Positions 62,297 through 64,000 of a stretch of 64,000 nt of DNA are shown in pieces (position 1 is the stretch's first letter; each line of letters starts with the position of its first letter). Position numbers and translations under genes: made by a program. This DNA is from Rhodococcus sp. RD6.2 (lineage in GTDB: Bacteria; Actinomycetota; Actinomycetes; Mycobacteriales; Mycobacteriaceae): NCBI RefSeq assembly GCF_001040705.1, contig NZ_CVQP01000007.1, forward strand, positions 552,422 through 616,421, given 5' to 3'. Below the pieces are notes generated by a model. The model did not search any database. It was not told the DNA's origin and was given only the letters and a program-made list of their open reading frames with translations.

Positions 62297-62312
62297 GCAA
62301 CGTGGTTGCAAC
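62297..62312. promoter_or_regulatory. Operator-like repeat upstream of aldehyde dehydrogenase
   Basis: GCAAC-GTG-GTTGC overlapping the palindrome GTTGCAAC, centred about 65 nt before ATG 62370 and 12-27 nt upstream of a possible -10 TAGTGT (62324-62329). A good position for an activator such as the GAF regulator; inferred. Confidence 0.4.
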
Positions 62313-62369
62313 CCTCACGGTCGTAGTGTTCTGGATCACACCACCAGATGCACGACGACAGGAGTTCCG

Positions 62370-63893
<1,524 letters not shown>

Positions 63894-63930
63894 TCCACGC
63901 TTCTCCCGTCCCCTCGGTCGGGAGTATCGG

Positions 63931-63970
63931 CGCGGTGCCCGCCGCACCCCCCTCCGCGGCGGGCACCGCG
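63931..63970 (+). terminator. Aldehyde dehydrogenase terminator
   Basis: 15-bp perfect stem (arms 63931-63945 and 63956-63970) with a 10-nt loop and TTT after it, 37 nt past the stop. The last 30 bases of the window hold nothing else I can support. Confidence 0.85.
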
Positions 63971-64000
63971 TTTCCAGTCACGACATCCACACGTCCGAAG

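Overview
The window reads as a chromosomal segment of a high-GC, mycolic-acid-type actinomycete (Mycobacteriales, most like Rhodococcus or a close relative). The reasons are the rpoC and rpsL-rpsG-fusA-tuf core genes with strong G/C third-position use, a complete mycofactocin locus, a wax-ester synthase/DGAT, Mce-associated-type membrane proteins, KshB, and three sites matching the KstR (cholesterol repressor) operator. The genus is an inference. I see no rRNA, tRNA, CRISPR array, transposase or prophage.

Layout. 1-2.3 kb: 3' end of rpoC with a strong terminator and a small membrane protein. 2.3-6.1 kb: a secreted double beta-propeller (YVTN) surface protein on the minus strand. 6.5-9.5 kb: a LAL-type LuxR regulator and a tiny membrane protein. 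9.5-16.2 kb: a FemAB-like transferase, ferredoxin/NADP reductase fprB with CRP-like and KstR-like sites, an acyl-ACP thioesterase, a SixA-like phosphatase, and a MarR/MFS drug-efflux pair. 16.3-20.6 kb: small proteins, a KstR-box acyl-CoA dehydrogenase, a methyltransferase, a SRPBCC protein and a DUF309 protein. 20.6-21.7 kb: four tiny genes (36-56 aa) in a row on the minus strand; this is the least explained locus. 21.8-31.7 kb: an operon resembling acyclic-terpene/leucine catabolism (atu/liu), closed by its TetR gene. 31.8-33.3 kb: WS/DGAT. 33.3-38 kb: rpsL-rpsG-fusA-tuf. 38-42 kb: an Asp23/DUF6286 envelope-stress operon and two Mce-associated-type proteins. 42-47.7 kb: a ferredoxin reductase, a DUF35/thiolase-like pair, a glutamate-racemase-like gene, a TetR/SPW membrane pair and an AlkD-like repair protein. 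47.7-49.6 kb: kshB with a perfect KstR match, and a TetR gene. 49.7-63.9 kb: mftR, mftA-D, two tandem FadH/OYE oxidoreductases, mftE-G, a GAF regulator and an aldehyde dehydrogenase.

How it fits together. MftA is a short precursor ending in the canonical core; MftB/MftC modify it, MftE trims it, MftD oxidises it, MftF glycosylates it and MftG re-oxidises the finished cofactor. The aldehyde dehydrogenase next door would remove aldehydes made by mycofactocin-dependent alcohol dehydrogenases. Electron-carrier genes (fprB, kshB, the ferredoxin reductase) and acyl-CoA genes point to steroid, lipid and terpenoid catabolism. Several genes appear leaderless, with a TAnnnT box 6-8 nt before the start codon. 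The most unusual signals are the four-peptide locus, a palindromic element present once between genes and once in frame inside an oxidoreductase, and a 21-bp perfect inverted repeat upstream of mftE.
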